The notes under the pieces are model-generated. The model made no database searches, was not told the origin of the DNA, and saw nothing but the letters and a program-made list of their open reading frames with translations. A stretch of DNA of 60,647 nt from Streptomyces olindensis (lineage in GTDB: Bacteria; Actinomycetota; Actinomycetes; Streptomycetales; Streptomycetaceae). Location of the stretch: contig JJOH01000031.1 of assembly GCA_000696115.1 (NCBI GenBank), forward strand, positions 1 through 60,647, written 5' to 3'. The position numbers and the translations under genes were made by a program. How positions within the stretch are numbered: position 1 is the first letter of the stretch; the number at the start of each line of letters is the position of its first letter. Shown here one piece after another: positions 8,356 through 16,741 of the stretch.

Positions 8356-10557
8356 ATGTCCGGCGACAGTGCCGCTTCGGCGCCCGGCCGGTCCGGGGCC
8401 CGCCCGGGGCGGCCTGTCGGGCGGAAGAAGCCCGGCTCCCGCTGGGCGCGGTTCCTGGAGAGCGGGCTGCTGCAGGGCGGCGTCCAGGGCAGTCCGGTCA
8501 TCCGGCTGTTCATGCGGTGGGTGCGCCGGCCGTTGCTGCCCGTCATGCGGCTGTGGCGGCGCAACATCCAGCTCAAGGTCGTCGTCACCACGCTGCTGAT
8601 GTCGCTGGGCGTGGTCCTGCTGCTGGGCTTCGTGGTGATCGGGCAGGTGCGCAACGGCCTGCTGGACGCCAAGGTGAAGGCGTCCCAGAGTCAGGCCACG
8701 GGCGGGTTCGCGGTGGCCAAGCAGCGGGCCGAAGAGGCGCCGAGCGGCACCGGCGACGATGTGACCACGGTGGACGGCCGTCCCGCGCAGAACGTCATCC
8801 AGTGGATGAGCGACCTGGTCTCCTCGCTGTCCAGCGGTGGTCAGGGTGCCTTCGACGTGGTCACGCTCCCGGCCTCCGACGCGGACGGCACGGGCGGGCG
8901 CGGGCCGCGTGCCTCCGGTGAGGTCGACTGGAGCAAGAGCGTGCCCGCCGACCTGCGCGAGCGGATCGGCAGCAGTACGACGGCCGCGCAGAGCTACACG
9001 CGGATCACCTACAACAACGCGACCAAGGACTCCCAGCCGGGCCTGGTCATCGGCAAGCAGGTCAACGATCCGAACGGCGACCCGTACCAGCTGTACTACC
9101 TCTTCCCGCTGACGCAGGAGGAGAAGTCGCTGAGCCTGGTCAAGGGCACGCTGGCGACGGCCGGGTTGTTCGTGGTGGTGCTGCTGGGGGCCATCGCCTG
9201 GCTGGTCGTGCGGCAGGTCGTCACGCCGGTGCGGATGGCGGCGGGGATCGCGGAGCGGCTGTCGGCCGGGCGGCTCCAGGAGCGGATGAAGGTCACCGGC
9301 GAGGACGACATCGCGCGGCTCGGCGAGGCCTTCAACAAGATGGCGCAGAACCTCCAGCTGAAGATCAGCCAGCTGGAGGACTTGTCGCGGATGCAGCGCC
9401 GGTTCGTCTCGGACGTGTCGCACGAGCTGCGCACGCCGCTGACGACGGTGCGGATGGCCGCGGACGTCATCCATGAGGCGCGGGAGGACTTCGACCCGGT
9501 GACCGCGCGGTCGGCGGAACTGCTCGCGGACCAGCTGGACCGGTTCGAGTCGCTGCTCGCGGACCTGCTGGAGATCAGCCGTTTCGACGCGGGCGCCGCG
9601 GCGCTGGAGGCGGAGCCGATAGACCTCAGAGACGTCGTACGGAGGGTGGTCAGCGGGGCCGAGCCGCTCGCGGAGCGCAAGGGCACGCGGATCCGCGTCC
9701 TCGGCGACCAGCAGCCCGTCGTCGCCGAGGCCGACGCCCGGCGCGTGGAGCGCGTGCTGCGCAACCTGGTCGTCAACGCCGTCGAGCACGGCGAGGGCAA
9801 CGACGTGGTCGTCAAGCTCGCCGCGGCCGGCGGCGCGGTCGCGGTCGCGGTGCGGGACTACGGGGTCGGACTCAAGCCGGGTGAGGCGACCCGGGTGTTC
9901 AGCCGCTTCTGGCGGGCCGACCCGGCACGCGCGCGTACCACGGGCGGTACGGGGCTGGGGCTGTCCATCGCCCTGGAGGACGCGCGGCTGCACGGCGGCT
10001 GGCTGCAGGCGTGGGGCGAGCCGGGCGGCGGCTCGCAGTTCCGGCTGACGCTGCCCAGGACCGCCGACGAGCCGCTGCGGGGCTCCCCGATACCGCTGGA
10101 GCCCAAGGACTCACGGCGGAACCGGGGGCTCGACGACGCGGGACTGCCGTGCGGCGGCGGGGACGGCGAGAAGCGGGCGACCGTGCCGGCGCAGCCCGCG
10201 AACGGGCCGGTGCCCCCGCGGGCGAAGCAGGACCCCATACCGCCGCGGGCGGCTGCCGCCGCGGCCGATCCGACGGCCCTGCCGGGCAACGGCGCGCGCG
10301 TGGTGCCACGGCCCGCCTCGGGGACGCGACGGCAGGACGACGCGGGGGCGGCGGAGCCGTCGACGCGTGACAGGGATGTGAGTGGTCCGGCGGGGACCGC
10401 CGGCGACGGCGTGGCGGGCGACCCGGCCGGCGCCGAACGGGGACCTGTCGTGAACGGGCCCCGGGAAGCGCACCGGGACGAGGAAACCGCAGCCCCGGGC
10501 GGGGAGACCGAGCCGGGGGACGCGAAGAGGCAAGGGGAGGCATCACGTGGGCGCTGA
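8356..10557 (+). CDS. mtrB: Sensor histidine kinase MtrB
   Basis: 733 aa. A basic cytoplasmic N-terminus leads into TM1 (about 75-96), an extracytoplasmic sensor region, TM2 (about 263-285) and a HAMP domain. The dimerisation/phosphoacceptor box SDVSHELRTPL carries His356. The ATPase domain shows the N-box RVLRNLVVNAVEHG and GTGLGLSIA. A C-terminal extension of over 100 residues, rich in Pro/Arg/Gly, is predicted to be disordered and has no catalytic role I can name. The gene starts 1 nt after mtrA and overlaps lpqB by 11 nt, giving one operon whose signalling is tied to envelope or cell-division status (known for the MtrAB family). Confidence 0.96.
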   Translation: MSGDSAASAPGRSGARPGRPVGRKKPGSRWARFLESGLLQGGVQGSPVIRLFMRWVRRPLLPVMRLWRRNIQLKVVVTTLLMSLGVVLLLGFVVIGQVRNGLLDAKVKASQSQATGGFAVAKQRAEEAPSGTGDDVTTVDGRPAQNVIQWMSDLVSSLSSGGQGAFDVVTLPASDADGTGGRGPRASGEVDWSKSVPADLRERIGSSTTAAQSYTRITYNNATKDSQPGLVIGKQVNDPNGDPYQLYYLFPLTQEEKSLSLVKGTLATAGLFVVVLLGAIAWLVVRQVVTPVRMAAGIAERLSAGRLQERMKVTGEDDIARLGEAFNKMAQNLQLKISQLEDLSRMQRRFVSDVSHELRTPLTTVRMAADVIHEAREDFDPVTARSAELLADQLDRFESLLADLLEISRFDAGAAALEAEPIDLRDVVRRVVSGAEPLAERKGTRIRVLGDQQPVVAEADARRVERVLRNLVVNAVEHGEGNDVVVKLAAAGGAVAVAVRDYGVGLKPGEATRVFSRFWRADPARARTTGGTGLGLSIALEDARLHGGWLQAWGEPGGGSQFRLTLPRTADEPLRGSPIPLEPKDSRRNRGLDDAGLPCGGGDGEKRATVPAQPANGPVPPRAKQDPIPPRAAAAAADPTALPGNGARVVPRPASGTRRQDDAGAAEPSTRDRDVSGPAGTAGDGVAGDPAGAERGPVVNGPREAHRDEETAAPGGETEPGDAKRQGEASRGR

Positions 10558-12379
10558 CCGCGAGGGGCGCGGCAGGCGTACGCCCGCGCGTGTGATGGCG
10601 TACGCCGCCGGCGGCGTCCTGCTGCTGGCGGGGTGTGCCTCGATGCCGGACGGCGGGGACCTGCGCAGTGTGGAGTCCACCCCGCGCCAGGAGAGCCAGG
10701 TGCGGGTGTTCGCCGTCCCGCCCGGCGAGGACGCGCCCCCCTCGGAGATCGTGCAGGGCTTCCTGGAGGCGCTCACCAGCGACGATCCGGACTACAAGAC
10801 GGCACGCCAGTACCTGACCGGCGAGGCCGCGAAGACCTGGCGGCCGGAGCTGTCCGCGACGGTGCTGAAGGATGGGCCGGGCGCCAAGCCCGAGGGGACG
10901 GGTGGCCGGGAGGACACCGGCGACATCACGTACCGGCTGACCGGTACCAAGGTCGCCACCGTGGACGCGCAGCAGGCGTACGCGCCCGCCACCGGGGAGT
11001 ACGGCAGGACCGTGCACCTGACGCAGGACGACAAGACCGGGCAGTGGCGGATCGACGTGCTGCCGCAGGGTGTCGTCATGGGCGAGTCGGACTTCCAGCG
11101 CAACTACATGTCCGTCGACAAGTACTACCTCGCTTCGAACACCGTTGCGGCCGGGGAGGACTCGCAGCCCACGGCGGTCGCCGACCCCGTCTACGTGCGG
11201 CGGCGCGTGGATCCCATGACGCAGACGGTGCGGTCCCTGCTCAACGGGCCCACGCGCTGGCTCGGGCCCGTGGTCCGGTCCAGCTTCCCCACCGGTACGG
11301 CGCTGGCCAAGGACGCCGGCACGCTGACGCCCGACGACCGGAACAAGCTGACGGTCCCCCTCAACGACAAGGCCGCGGGCATCGGAACCAACCGGTGCCA
11401 TGAGATGGCGGCCCAGATGCTGTTCACGCTGCGGGACCTCAGCCCCGCGGTGGACGAGGTGGAGCTGCGGGCCGACGGTACGGAGCTGTGCGCGCTCACG
11501 CAGGGGGCGGCCGAGGCGGCGGCCTTCCGCAGCTCGGCACGGCCACCCGACTACCTGTACTTCGTCGACGGCAAGGACCGGCTCGTACGCATCCCCGCGG
11601 GCAACAGCGGCACCAAGCCGGACCCCGCGCCGGGGGCGCTCGGCGAGGGCGACACGGCGCTGCGCTCGGTCGCGGTCTCGCGCGACGAGCACACGGCGGC
11701 CGGCGTCAGCCTCGACGGCAAGTCGCTCTACGTGGGGTCGCTGGTCTCGGGCGGTTCGCTGGGCGAGCCGGTGCTGCGCAGCCACGGCCGGACCGAGTCG
11801 GACCGGCTGACCACCCCCAGCTGGGACGCGGACGACGGCCTGTGGGTGGCCGACCGGGACCCGGAGGATCCCCGGCTGCTGCTGTTCGAGGACGGCAAGG
11901 GCGAGCCCCTGGAGGTGCGCACGCCGCACCTGGACGGGCGGATCCAGGCCGTGCGGGTGGCCGCCGACGGGGTGCGGATCGCGCTCGTCGTGGAGAAGGG
12001 CGGCAAGAAGACGCTGCTCATCGGGTTGATCGAGCGGGACGAGAAGCCGGGCGAGAAGCCGGCCGTCAGGGTGGTCGAACTGCGCTCCGCGACTCCGGAG
12101 CTGGAGAAGGTCACGGCCATGTCGTGGGCCGGGGACAGCCGCCTCGTGGTGGTCGGACGCGAGCACGGGGGCGTGGAGCAGATGCGGTACGTCCAGGTCG
12201 ACGGCTCCACCCCGGACGTGCCGGCACCCGCGGCCCTGACCGGCGTCAAGGAGGTCACGGCCGCCGAGGACGACCAGCTGCCGCTGGTGGCGTACTCGGT
12301 GGACGGGATCGTCCGGCTGCCGTCGGGTGCGCAGTGGCAGAAGGTGACGGAGGGGACGGCGCCGGTCTATCCGGGGTGA
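10547..12379 (+). CDS. lpqB: Lipoprotein LpqB with GerMN and beta-propeller domains
   Basis: 610 aa from GTG at 10547, inside the end of mtrB. A signal peptide ends in the lipobox LLLAGC (lipidated Cys30), so the protein is anchored outside the membrane. Residues about 200-310 form a GerMN domain (MTQTVRSLLNGPTRWLGP), followed by a C-terminal LpqB-type beta-propeller. In actinobacteria LpqB is co-transcribed with mtrAB and modulates MtrB signalling (established). Length and order are typical. Confidence 0.95.
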   Translation: MGADREGRGRRTPARVMAYAAGGVLLLAGCASMPDGGDLRSVESTPRQESQVRVFAVPPGEDAPPSEIVQGFLEALTSDDPDYKTARQYLTGEAAKTWRPELSATVLKDGPGAKPEGTGGREDTGDITYRLTGTKVATVDAQQAYAPATGEYGRTVHLTQDDKTGQWRIDVLPQGVVMGESDFQRNYMSVDKYYLASNTVAAGEDSQPTAVADPVYVRRRVDPMTQTVRSLLNGPTRWLGPVVRSSFPTGTALAKDAGTLTPDDRNKLTVPLNDKAAGIGTNRCHEMAAQMLFTLRDLSPAVDEVELRADGTELCALTQGAAEAAAFRSSARPPDYLYFVDGKDRLVRIPAGNSGTKPDPAPGALGEGDTALRSVAVSRDEHTAAGVSLDGKSLYVGSLVSGGSLGEPVLRSHGRTESDRLTTPSWDADDGLWVADRDPEDPRLLLFEDGKGEPLEVRTPHLDGRIQAVRVAADGVRIALVVEKGGKKTLLIGLIERDEKPGEKPAVRVVELRSATPELEKVTAMSWAGDSRLVVVGREHGGVEQMRYVQVDGSTPDVPAPAALTGVKEVTAAEDDQLPLVAYSVDGIVRLPSGAQWQKVTEGTAPVYPG

Positions 12380-12388
12380 GGCGCGGAC

Positions 12389-12415
12389 GCCGGGGGCACC
12401 GGATTGGCCCCTGGC
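12389..12415 (+). terminator. Hairpin after lpqB
   Basis: GCCGGGGGC pairs with GCCCCTGGC (9 bp, one G-T wobble) across a 9-nt loop, 10 nt after the lpqB stop. There is no T-run, common for actinobacterial hairpin terminators. Confidence 0.55.
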
Positions 12416-12464
12416 AGGACGGCCATCACTCGTGTGAGGGACGGGCGGATCGGCGAGCCGTGAC

Positions 12465-12497
12465 TTGTCCACAGGCGCTCGTCGGTGGTTTTCCACA
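12465..12497 (+). promoter_or_regulatory. Pair of DnaA-box-like sites
   Basis: TTGTCCACA at 12465-12473 matches the preferred Streptomyces DnaA box exactly; TTTTCCACA at 12489-12497 differs by one base. Both are on the same strand, 24 bp apart start to start, and lie 41-73 nt upstream of comF. They could be DnaA regulatory or titration sites. Confidence 0.5.
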
Positions 12498-12537
12498 GGG
12501 GTGGTCGGGGCGGGCCCGGGTCGGCACAGTGGTGTCC

Positions 12538-13428
12538 ATGCGGGGGTGGTGGCAGGACCTCACCGACCTGGTGCTGCCGGGGGAGTGCGGGGGCTGTGGG
12601 AGGCCTCGTGCGGTGCTCTGCGCTCAGTGCCGTGCGGTGCTGAGCGCAGCCGCGGTGAGTCGCGTGCGGCCAGTGCCGGAGCCGCCCGGGTTGCCGGTGG
12701 TGCACGCGGCCGCTCGGTACGCGGACGAGGTCCGGGCGACACTGCTGGCCCACAAGGAGCGGGGCGCCCTGGCACTCGCGGCTCCGCTCGGGGTGGCCCT
12801 GGCCGGAGCGGTCATGGCCGGTCTTCAGGGGGCCTCGGCCTCGGTGGGGGCCGGGATGGTGTCGTCGCGGTGGAGCGGGGCTCCCGTGCTGCTCGTGCCG
12901 GTGCCGTCCGGGCGGCGGGCGGTGCGGGCCCGGGGACATGATCCGGCGCGGCGGATCGCGCTCGCGGCGGCGGGCCGGCTGCGCGGGAGCGGGATCCCGG
13001 CCCGGGTGCTCGGCGTGCTGCGGCAGAAGCGGGCCGTGGCCGACCAGTCGCGGCTCAACTCCAGCCAGCGGCAGGGCAATCTCGCGGGCGCGCTCGCGGT
13101 GGCGCCCGGTGCCGCCCGGCTGCTCTGCGAGGGCCCGGTCGTCCTCGTCGACGACGTGATGACCACGGGAGCGTCCCTGGCGGAGGCCGCGCGGGCGGTG
13201 CGGGCGGCGGGGCCGATTTCGAACGCTGGGTGGACCGCGGCCGTGTACGAGGGAGAGACATGGGAAAGCGGAGAGGAACAGAACGTCGGATCAACGCGAG
13301 AGAGGACGGGCCGGCGGCCCGGCCGGCAGGGAATCGCGGGCGCGGGCGGCGCCGGCGGAGTCGTTGACGTGGTGTGCGCGGCAGTGGTCGCGGCGTCACC
13401 GGAGTCTTTCCAAATAAACCGGAACTGA
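12538..13428 (+). CDS. comF: ComF family phosphoribosyltransferase-like protein
   Basis: 296 aa. The N-terminus carries a zinc-binding pattern (CGGCGRPRAVLCAQC, four Cys at about residues 17-31). A type I PRTase domain follows, with LVPVPSGRRAVRARGHD and the PRPP loop VVLVDDVMTTGAS near residue 205. ComF proteins are linked to DNA uptake in competent bacteria; in Streptomyces the role is unknown. Between the PRPP loop and the conserved terminal strand (VVAASPESFQINRN) about 50 residues are inserted, encoded by codons with unusually many A/T third positions. ATG at 12538 is the only start that includes the zinc motif. Confidence 0.85.
   Translation: MRGWWQDLTDLVLPGECGGCGRPRAVLCAQCRAVLSAAAVSRVRPVPEPPGLPVVHAAARYADEVRATLLAHKERGALALAAPLGVALAGAVMAGLQGASASVGAGMVSSRWSGAPVLLVPVPSGRRAVRARGHDPARRIALAAAGRLRGSGIPARVLGVLRQKRAVADQSRLNSSQRQGNLAGALAVAPGAARLLCEGPVVLVDDVMTTGASLAEAARAVRAAGPISNAGWTAAVYEGETWESGEEQNVGSTRERTGRRPGRQGIAGAGGAGGVVDVVCAAVVAASPESFQINRN
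13260..13367 (+). CDS. Possible 35-residue basic peptide nested in comF
   Basis: In a frame different from comF, an ATG at 13260 is preceded by GAGGGAGAGAC, a good ribosome-binding site, and opens a 35-codon frame ending TGA at 13367. The peptide begins MGKRRGTERR and ends GRGRRRRSR, about 40% Arg/Lys. It coincides with the unusual-codon insert in comF. No homology is claimed; it may be chance. Confidence 0.2.
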   Translation: MGKRRGTERRINAREDGPAARPAGNRGRGRRRRSR

Positions 13429-13740
13429 CTGAGATCTTGCGTCGTTGCAGGTAACGAGAGGGCCTATTCACCTGAACGGAGGTACGCCGCGGTAGAGGGT
13501 GACGACATCCGTCCGGGCGAGATATGTTCGGTTGAGAGGGAAAGCCGCAGGCCACACCTCTCAAATCCGAATGCCGTGCTGCGGGTTTTTCTTCATCACT
13601 CGCGCCGGTGGAGTGGAGATCTCGCCCCCGGGGGAGGAGGTGGAAGTCACCGAGTCCGAGGTTCCGGGGTTCACCGGAGCCTGGTGCAAAAAGGGAGATG
13701 CTCCGCAGCGAGGCGGAGCGATCCGGGAACGGAGTTCTGC
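13429..13740 (+). promoter_or_regulatory. 312-nt non-coding leader of hpf, with hairpins
   Basis: No gene is visible here. A perfect 7-bp hairpin (GCTCCGC / GCGGAGC, loop AGCGAG) lies at 13700-13719, immediately before the GGAG at 13731-13734 that serves the hpf GTG. Further upstream CCGCAG (13545-13550) can pair with CTGCGG (13579-13584), which is followed by GTTTTT. The stretch around 13441-13590 is more AT-rich than its surroundings, as expected of promoters, but I cannot assign a sigma-factor pair. Confidence 0.45.
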
Positions 13741-14436
13741 GTGGACATCGTCGTCAAGGGCCGCAAGACCGAGGTGCCCGAGCGGTTCCGGAAGCACGTG
13801 GCCGAGAAGCTGAAGCTGGAGAAGATCCAGAAGCTCGATGGCAAGGTGATCAGCCTCGACGTCGAGGTGTCCAAGGAGCCCAACCCGCGGCAGGCCGACC
13901 GCTGTGACCGAGTGGAGATCACCCTCCGCTCCCGTGGTCCGGTGATCCGGGCGGAGGCAGCGGCGAGCGATCCGTACGCGGCGCTCGACCTGGCGGCGGA
14001 AAAGCTGGAAGCCCGACTGCGCAGGCAGCACGACAAGCGGTTCTCGCGCCGTGGCGCGCGCCGGATTCCGGCCGCCGAGGTCGCCGACCACGTCCCGGGT
14101 GTGGCGACGCTCAACGGGAACGGCCTGGTGACGGCCTCCGAGGAAGAGCCGGAAACCGTGCCCACGAAGAAGATCGGCTCGCTGGAAGTACAAGGTGACG
14201 GCCCCATCGTCGTCCGCGAGAAGACCCACGTCGCAGCCCCCATGACCCTCGACCAGGCTCTCTACGAGATGGAGCTGGTCGGGCACGACTTCTACCTGTT
14301 CGTCGACTCCGAGACCAAGGAACCGAGTGTCGTCTACCGACGGCACGCCTATGACTACGGCGTGATCCATCTCAGCACGGACACGATGGTCACACAGGCG
14401 CACTCCCCCGAGGCGGGCGGTGCGCTCGGCGGCTGA
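13741..14436 (+). CDS. hpf: Ribosome hibernation promoting factor, long form
   Basis: 231 aa from GTG at 13741. The N-terminal S30AE domain (about residues 1-105, beginning MDIVVKGRKTEVPERFRKHV) binds the ribosomal A/P-site region, and the C-terminal domain (about 165-225, PMTLDQALYEMELVGHDFYLFVD) mediates ribosome dimerisation in the long-form family. A longer open frame upstream lacks coding-type codons; GGAG 6 nt before the GTG supports this start. It is monocistronic with its own leader and terminator, fitting stress or stationary-phase control. Confidence 0.95.
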   Translation: MDIVVKGRKTEVPERFRKHVAEKLKLEKIQKLDGKVISLDVEVSKEPNPRQADRCDRVEITLRSRGPVIRAEAAASDPYAALDLAAEKLEARLRRQHDKRFSRRGARRIPAAEVADHVPGVATLNGNGLVTASEEEPETVPTKKIGSLEVQGDGPIVVREKTHVAAPMTLDQALYEMELVGHDFYLFVDSETKEPSVVYRRHAYDYGVIHLSTDTMVTQAHSPEAGGALGG

Positions 14437-14459
14437 CCGTGCCGGGTGACAGCGGAGAA

Positions 14460-14496
14460 GGTGCCCCTGGAGCGCGTGTGCGCCCCCAGGGGCACC
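14460..14496 (+). terminator. Hairpin terminator after hpf
   Basis: GGTGCCCCTGG (14460-14470) pairs perfectly with CCAGGGGCACC (14486-14496), an 11-bp stem with a 15-nt GC-rich loop, 24 nt after the hpf stop. Confidence 0.75.
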
Positions 14497-14641
14497 CCTG
14501 TGCGACCACTTCGCGCCCCGCTCCGTCACCCCGGCGCCGCCCGGGCATGAAATCATGGTGGCCACAGCCCAACCGGTGGGTCGTTGCTCTGGGTTGGCGA
14601 TGGCTCAGGACCACAGGCCACAGCCTTCAGGGGGAGGAACG

Positions 14642-15388
14642 ATGGCGGACAGCTTCGGACCGATGCGTGACGGGGATGCCGACGACGGCGTCGTCGGCAT
14701 GGGCCCGGACACGGAGACTCCACGCAAGGAACCCATCAGAGTCCTTGTCGTGGACGACCACGCCCTGTTCCGCCGTGGCCTGGAGATCGTGCTCGCCGCC
14801 GAGGAGGACATCCAGGTCGTCGGCGAGGCGGGCGACGGCGCCGAGGCGGTCGAGAAGGCTGCCGATCTGCTGCCCGACATCGTTCTGATGGACGTACGGA
14901 TGCCCAAGCGCGGTGGCATCGAGGCGTGCACCTCCATCAAGGAGGTGGCACCCAGCGCCAAGATCATCATGCTGACGATCAGCGACGAGGAAGCCGATCT
15001 CTACGACGCCATCAAGGCGGGCGCGACCGGTTATCTCCTCAAGGAGATCTCCACGGACGAGGTGGCCACCGCCATTCGCGCGGTCGCCGACGGACAGTCG
15101 CAGATCAGCCCGTCCATGGCGTCGAAACTGCTCACCGAGTTCAAGTCGATGATCCAGCGCACGGACGAGCGCCGGCTGGTGCCGGCGCCGCGTCTGACCG
15201 ACCGTGAACTGGAAGTCCTCAAGCTCGTCGCCACGGGAATGAACAACCGTGACATCGCCAAGGAGTTGTTCATCTCCGAGAACACCGTGAAGAACCACGT
15301 GCGCAACATCCTGGAGAAGCTGCAGCTGCACTCCAGGATGGAGGCGGTGGTGTACGCGATGCGGGAGAAGATCCTCGAGATCCGTTAG
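14642..15388 (+). CDS. NarL/FixJ-family response regulator (orphan)
   Basis: 248 aa. A roughly 30-residue acidic N-terminus precedes a receiver domain with VVDDH, phospho-acceptor Asp84 in VLMDVRMPK and Lys in GYLLKEIS. The C-terminus is a LuxR-type helix-turn-helix (LTDRELEVLKLVATGMNNRDIAKELFIS region, about 185-240). GGGGGAGGAACG sits just before the ATG at 14642, a strong ribosome-binding site. No histidine kinase gene is adjacent, so its partner is elsewhere or it acts without phosphorylation. Its target genes cannot be inferred from the sequence. Confidence 0.93.
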   Translation: MADSFGPMRDGDADDGVVGMGPDTETPRKEPIRVLVVDDHALFRRGLEIVLAAEEDIQVVGEAGDGAEAVEKAADLLPDIVLMDVRMPKRGGIEACTSIKEVAPSAKIIMLTISDEEADLYDAIKAGATGYLLKEISTDEVATAIRAVADGQSQISPSMASKLLTEFKSMIQRTDERRLVPAPRLTDRELEVLKLVATGMNNRDIAKELFISENTVKNHVRNILEKLQLHSRMEAVVYAMREKILEIR

Positions 15389-15389
15389 C

Positions 15390-15419
15390 TCTCGGTCTCG
15401 GTCTCGGTCTCAGCCGAGA
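15390..15419. repeat. Hexanucleotide repeat and hairpin between convergent genes
   Basis: Three tandem copies of TCTCGG (15390-15407) fill the 21-nt gap between the convergent response-regulator and AlkX-like genes. The last copy pairs with CCGAGA (15414-15419), which lies in the end of the AlkX-like gene, forming a small hairpin that could terminate transcription from both sides. Confidence 0.5.
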
Positions 15420-16582
15420 ATGCCGGCCAGTTCCTTCACGAGGGGTTCGCGCAGGTCCGGGGCGTCGACGCGGTCCACGCGCACGTCCGTGCAGTCGACC
15501 CAGGTCGCCGCCTCGGCCAGGGCCTGGGCGACGGACGGGACCGCCTTCGGGCCGTCGAGCGTGACCTGCTTGGCGACCAGCGTGCGGCCCTCGCGGGCGG
15601 GATCCACGCGGCCCACGAGCCGGCCGCCAGCCAGGACCGGCATCGCGAAGTAGCCGTGCACCCGCTTCTGCTTGGGGACGTAGGCCTCCAGGCGGTGCGT
15701 GAAGCCGAATATCCGCTCCGTGCGCGCCCGCTCCCAGATCAGGGAGTCGAAAGGCGACAGCAGCGTCGTGCGGTGACGGCCGCGCGGGGGTGTCTCCAGA
15801 GCCGCGGGATCGGCCCAGGCCGGCTTGGCCCAGCCCTCGACCGTGACCGGGACCAGGCCCGAGTCGGCGATCACCGCGTCGACCTGCTCGCCCTTGAGAC
15901 GGTGGTAGTCGGCGATGTCCGCGCGGGTGCCGACGCCGAGGGCCTGGCCCGCCAGGCGGACCAGGCGGCGCAGGCACTCGGTGTCGTCCAGCTCGTCGTG
16001 CAGCAGGTCGTCCGGGATGGCGCGTTCCGCGAGGTCGTAGATCCGCTTCCAGCCGCGGCGTTCCACGCACACCACCTCGCCGTACATCAGGGCGCGTTCG
16101 ACGGCGACCTTGGAGCCGGACCAGTCCCACCAGTCGTTCGTCTTCTTCGCGCCGCCCAACTCGGTCGCGGTCAGGGGGCCTTCGGCGCGGAGCTGTGCGA
16201 TGACCTGGTCGTAGGCGCCGTCCGGGAGTTCGTGGTTCCAGTGCGGGCGGTTGCGGTAGGCGCGGCGGCGGAAGGCGAAGTGGGGCCACTCCTCGATGGG
16301 GAGGATGCAGGCCGCGTGGGACCAGTACTCGAAGGAGTGCGTGTCCTTCCAGTACGCGTTCTCCACTGTCTTTCGGCCCACCGCGCCCAGGCGGGCGTAC
16401 GGGACGAGTTCGTGGGAGCGGGCCAGGACCGAGATCGTGTCGAGCTGTATCGCGCCCAGGTGGCGGAGGACGCCGCGGACGCCGGAGCGGCGGTCGGGGA
16501 CGCCGAGGAAGCCTTGGGCGCGGAGGGCGATTCTGCGGGCCTCGTCTGCGGTGAGCTCTGCTGTGGGGCGCGGGGTGGTCAT
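15410..16582 (-). CDS. AlkX/YcaQ-like winged-helix DNA glycosylase
   Basis: 390 aa of the HTH_42 superfamily. This family includes E. coli YcaQ (AlkX) and Streptomyces AlkZ, glycosylases that unhook alkylated bases and interstrand crosslinks. The catalytic Q-phi-D type motif is visible as Gln46-Leu47-Asp48 in GAIQLDTISV. Three winged-helix-like modules run through the protein, with the family-typical TLLSPFDSLIWERART in the C-terminal half. The ATG at 16582 is the only upstream start in a coding-like context. It is probably monocistronic. The QLD form matches the YcaQ-type rather than the QxQ AlkZ type (from memory of the family). Confidence 0.85.
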   Translation of the reverse strand: MTTPRPTAELTADEARRIALRAQGFLGVPDRRSGVRGVLRHLGAIQLDTISVLARSHELVPYARLGAVGRKTVENAYWKDTHSFEYWSHAACILPIEEWPHFAFRRRAYRNRPHWNHELPDGAYDQVIAQLRAEGPLTATELGGAKKTNDWWDWSGSKVAVERALMYGEVVCVERRGWKRIYDLAERAIPDDLLHDELDDTECLRRLVRLAGQALGVGTRADIADYHRLKGEQVDAVIADSGLVPVTVEGWAKPAWADPAALETPPRGRHRTTLLSPFDSLIWERARTERIFGFTHRLEAYVPKQKRVHGYFAMPVLAGGRLVGRVDPAREGRTLVAKQVTLDGPKAVPSVAQALAEAATWVDCTDVRVDRVDAPDLREPLVKELAGILG

Positions 16583-16685
16583 GGGTCCGCACGATAGGGG
16601 GTGGGACTGACAGTGGGGGGTGCCTGCGGGGTTGGTTCGTGGTGCAGGACGTGGCGGCTGGGGCGGGGTGGGTGCGCGGCCCGGC

Positions 16686-16730
16686 GCAGCGGGGCGCCGC
16701 TGCGCCCACCCGTGCCGCCCTAGCGGCACG
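16686..16730. repeat. Double palindromic unit in the GNAT-AlkX gap
   Basis: Two perfect hairpins stand side by side: GCAGCGG-GGCG-CCGCTGC (16686-16703) and CGTGCCGC-CCTA-GCGGCACG (16711-16730). They lie between two minus-strand genes and may terminate the GNAT transcript. The arrangement resembles dispersed intergenic palindromic elements common in Streptomyces genomes, but only one copy is in this window. Confidence 0.55.
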
Positions 16731-16741
16731 ATTGCCCGCAG

